Positions 35,738 to 35,949 of a stretch of DNA of 35,949 nucleotides are shown here, piece after piece (within the stretch, counting starts at the first letter, position 1; every line of letters starts with the position of its first letter). The stretch lies in IMG/VR virus record IMGVR_UViG_3300030116_005896, positions 1 through 35,949 of that record; one strand, given 5' to 3'. Under the pieces are notes generated by a model. The model was not told the origin of the DNA, made no database searches, and saw only the letters and a program-made list of their open reading frames with translations. The translations under genes were made by a program, and so were the position numbers. The stretch is from a virus.

Positions 35738-35949
35738 TTATTCCTCCGACGACCAGCTGGCTACCAGTTCAGCAGCCTTTGATTGTGGCATCAAAGTAAA
35801 ACCCTCCGCTTGTAGCGCAGGTATCTCCACCTCAAAATCAAGTTGACTAAACTTCACGATTTGGTGCGTGTCGTTCTTTGCGCCGAGTCCTACCTGACGT
35901 GAGCGCGTGGCTTGTCGGTACGTCGGGTGGACGTGTGTCTCGTTATCGT
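35738..35949 (-). CDS. C-terminal part of an unknown protein (cut by window edge)
   Basis: A frame open from the right edge to a TAA at 35738-35740, giving about 69 residues: VHPTYRQATRSRQVGLGAKN, then QIVKFSQLDFEVEIPALQAE and a helical end (SKAAELVASWSSEE). It is in the same orientation as, and 23 bases upstream of, the membrane coiled-coil gene. Identity unknown; it may be the last gene of a virion module lying outside the window. Confidence 0.6.
   Translation of the reverse strand, partial: DNETHVHPTYRQATRSRQVGLGAKNDTHQIVKFSQLDFEVEIPALQAEGFTLMPQSKAAELVASWSSEE

Noticed and set aside
1-35949. Lysogeny module, tRNA genes or insertion sequences
   Set aside because: No integrase, CI-type repressor, transposase or tRNA-like cloverleaf was recognised in the window.

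Overview
The window is about 36 kb of a tailed double-stranded DNA bacteriophage, cut at both ends inside genes. Head genes (small and large terminase, a DUF935-type portal, an XkdF-type protease, scaffold, decoration protein, start of the major capsid protein) and a replication set (SNF2 helicase, primase-polymerase/helicase, Cas4-like nuclease, RecA-like ATPase, DUF669 protein, family A DNA polymerase) mark it as a virulent-type siphovirus-like phage. I see no integrase, CI-type repressor, tRNA or CRISPR array. Shine-Dalgarno sites and a few sigma70-like promoters suggest a Gram-negative, probably proteobacterial, host; the species cannot be told from this sequence.

Layout: (1) 1-7125, minus strand: packaging and head genes, transcribed leftwards and running off the left edge. 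A two-part motif (CTGATTCAAA followed by TATAAATA or a close variant) precedes terS, terL and the scaffold gene and looks like a phage late-promoter signal. (2) 7126-7773: a gene-free control region between the divergent arms, with two stem-loops beside terS, four copies of a 15-bp palindromic site and a sigma70-like rightward promoter. (3) 7774-22937, plus strand: a dense run of about 40 small genes, mostly unknown and often acidic, including an ArdA-type antirestriction protein and a DUF932 protein. This arm carries 15 copies of a 22-bp hairpin, most of them placed exactly between a stop codon and the next ribosome binding site, and a 230-bp palindrome cluster (8725-8954) that could be an origin or a structured RNA. 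(4) 22938-33049, plus strand: a Cro/YdaS-like regulator followed by the replication and recombination module and a four-helix membrane protein. (5) 32952-35949, minus strand: a leftward lysis-like arm (holin-like proteins, a probable peptidoglycan enzyme with an H...SAGC motif, a metallophosphoesterase, a degenerate metallopeptidase-like protein, a small exported protein) that converges on and overlaps the end of the rightward arm.

Together: the rightward arm would take over the host (antirestriction and small accessory proteins) and then copy the DNA. The two leftward arms would make heads, package DNA and lyse the cell. The most unusual part is the hairpin family, which shows compensatory base changes with G-U intermediates, as expected for an intercistronic RNA element. 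Its function cannot be decided from sequence alone.
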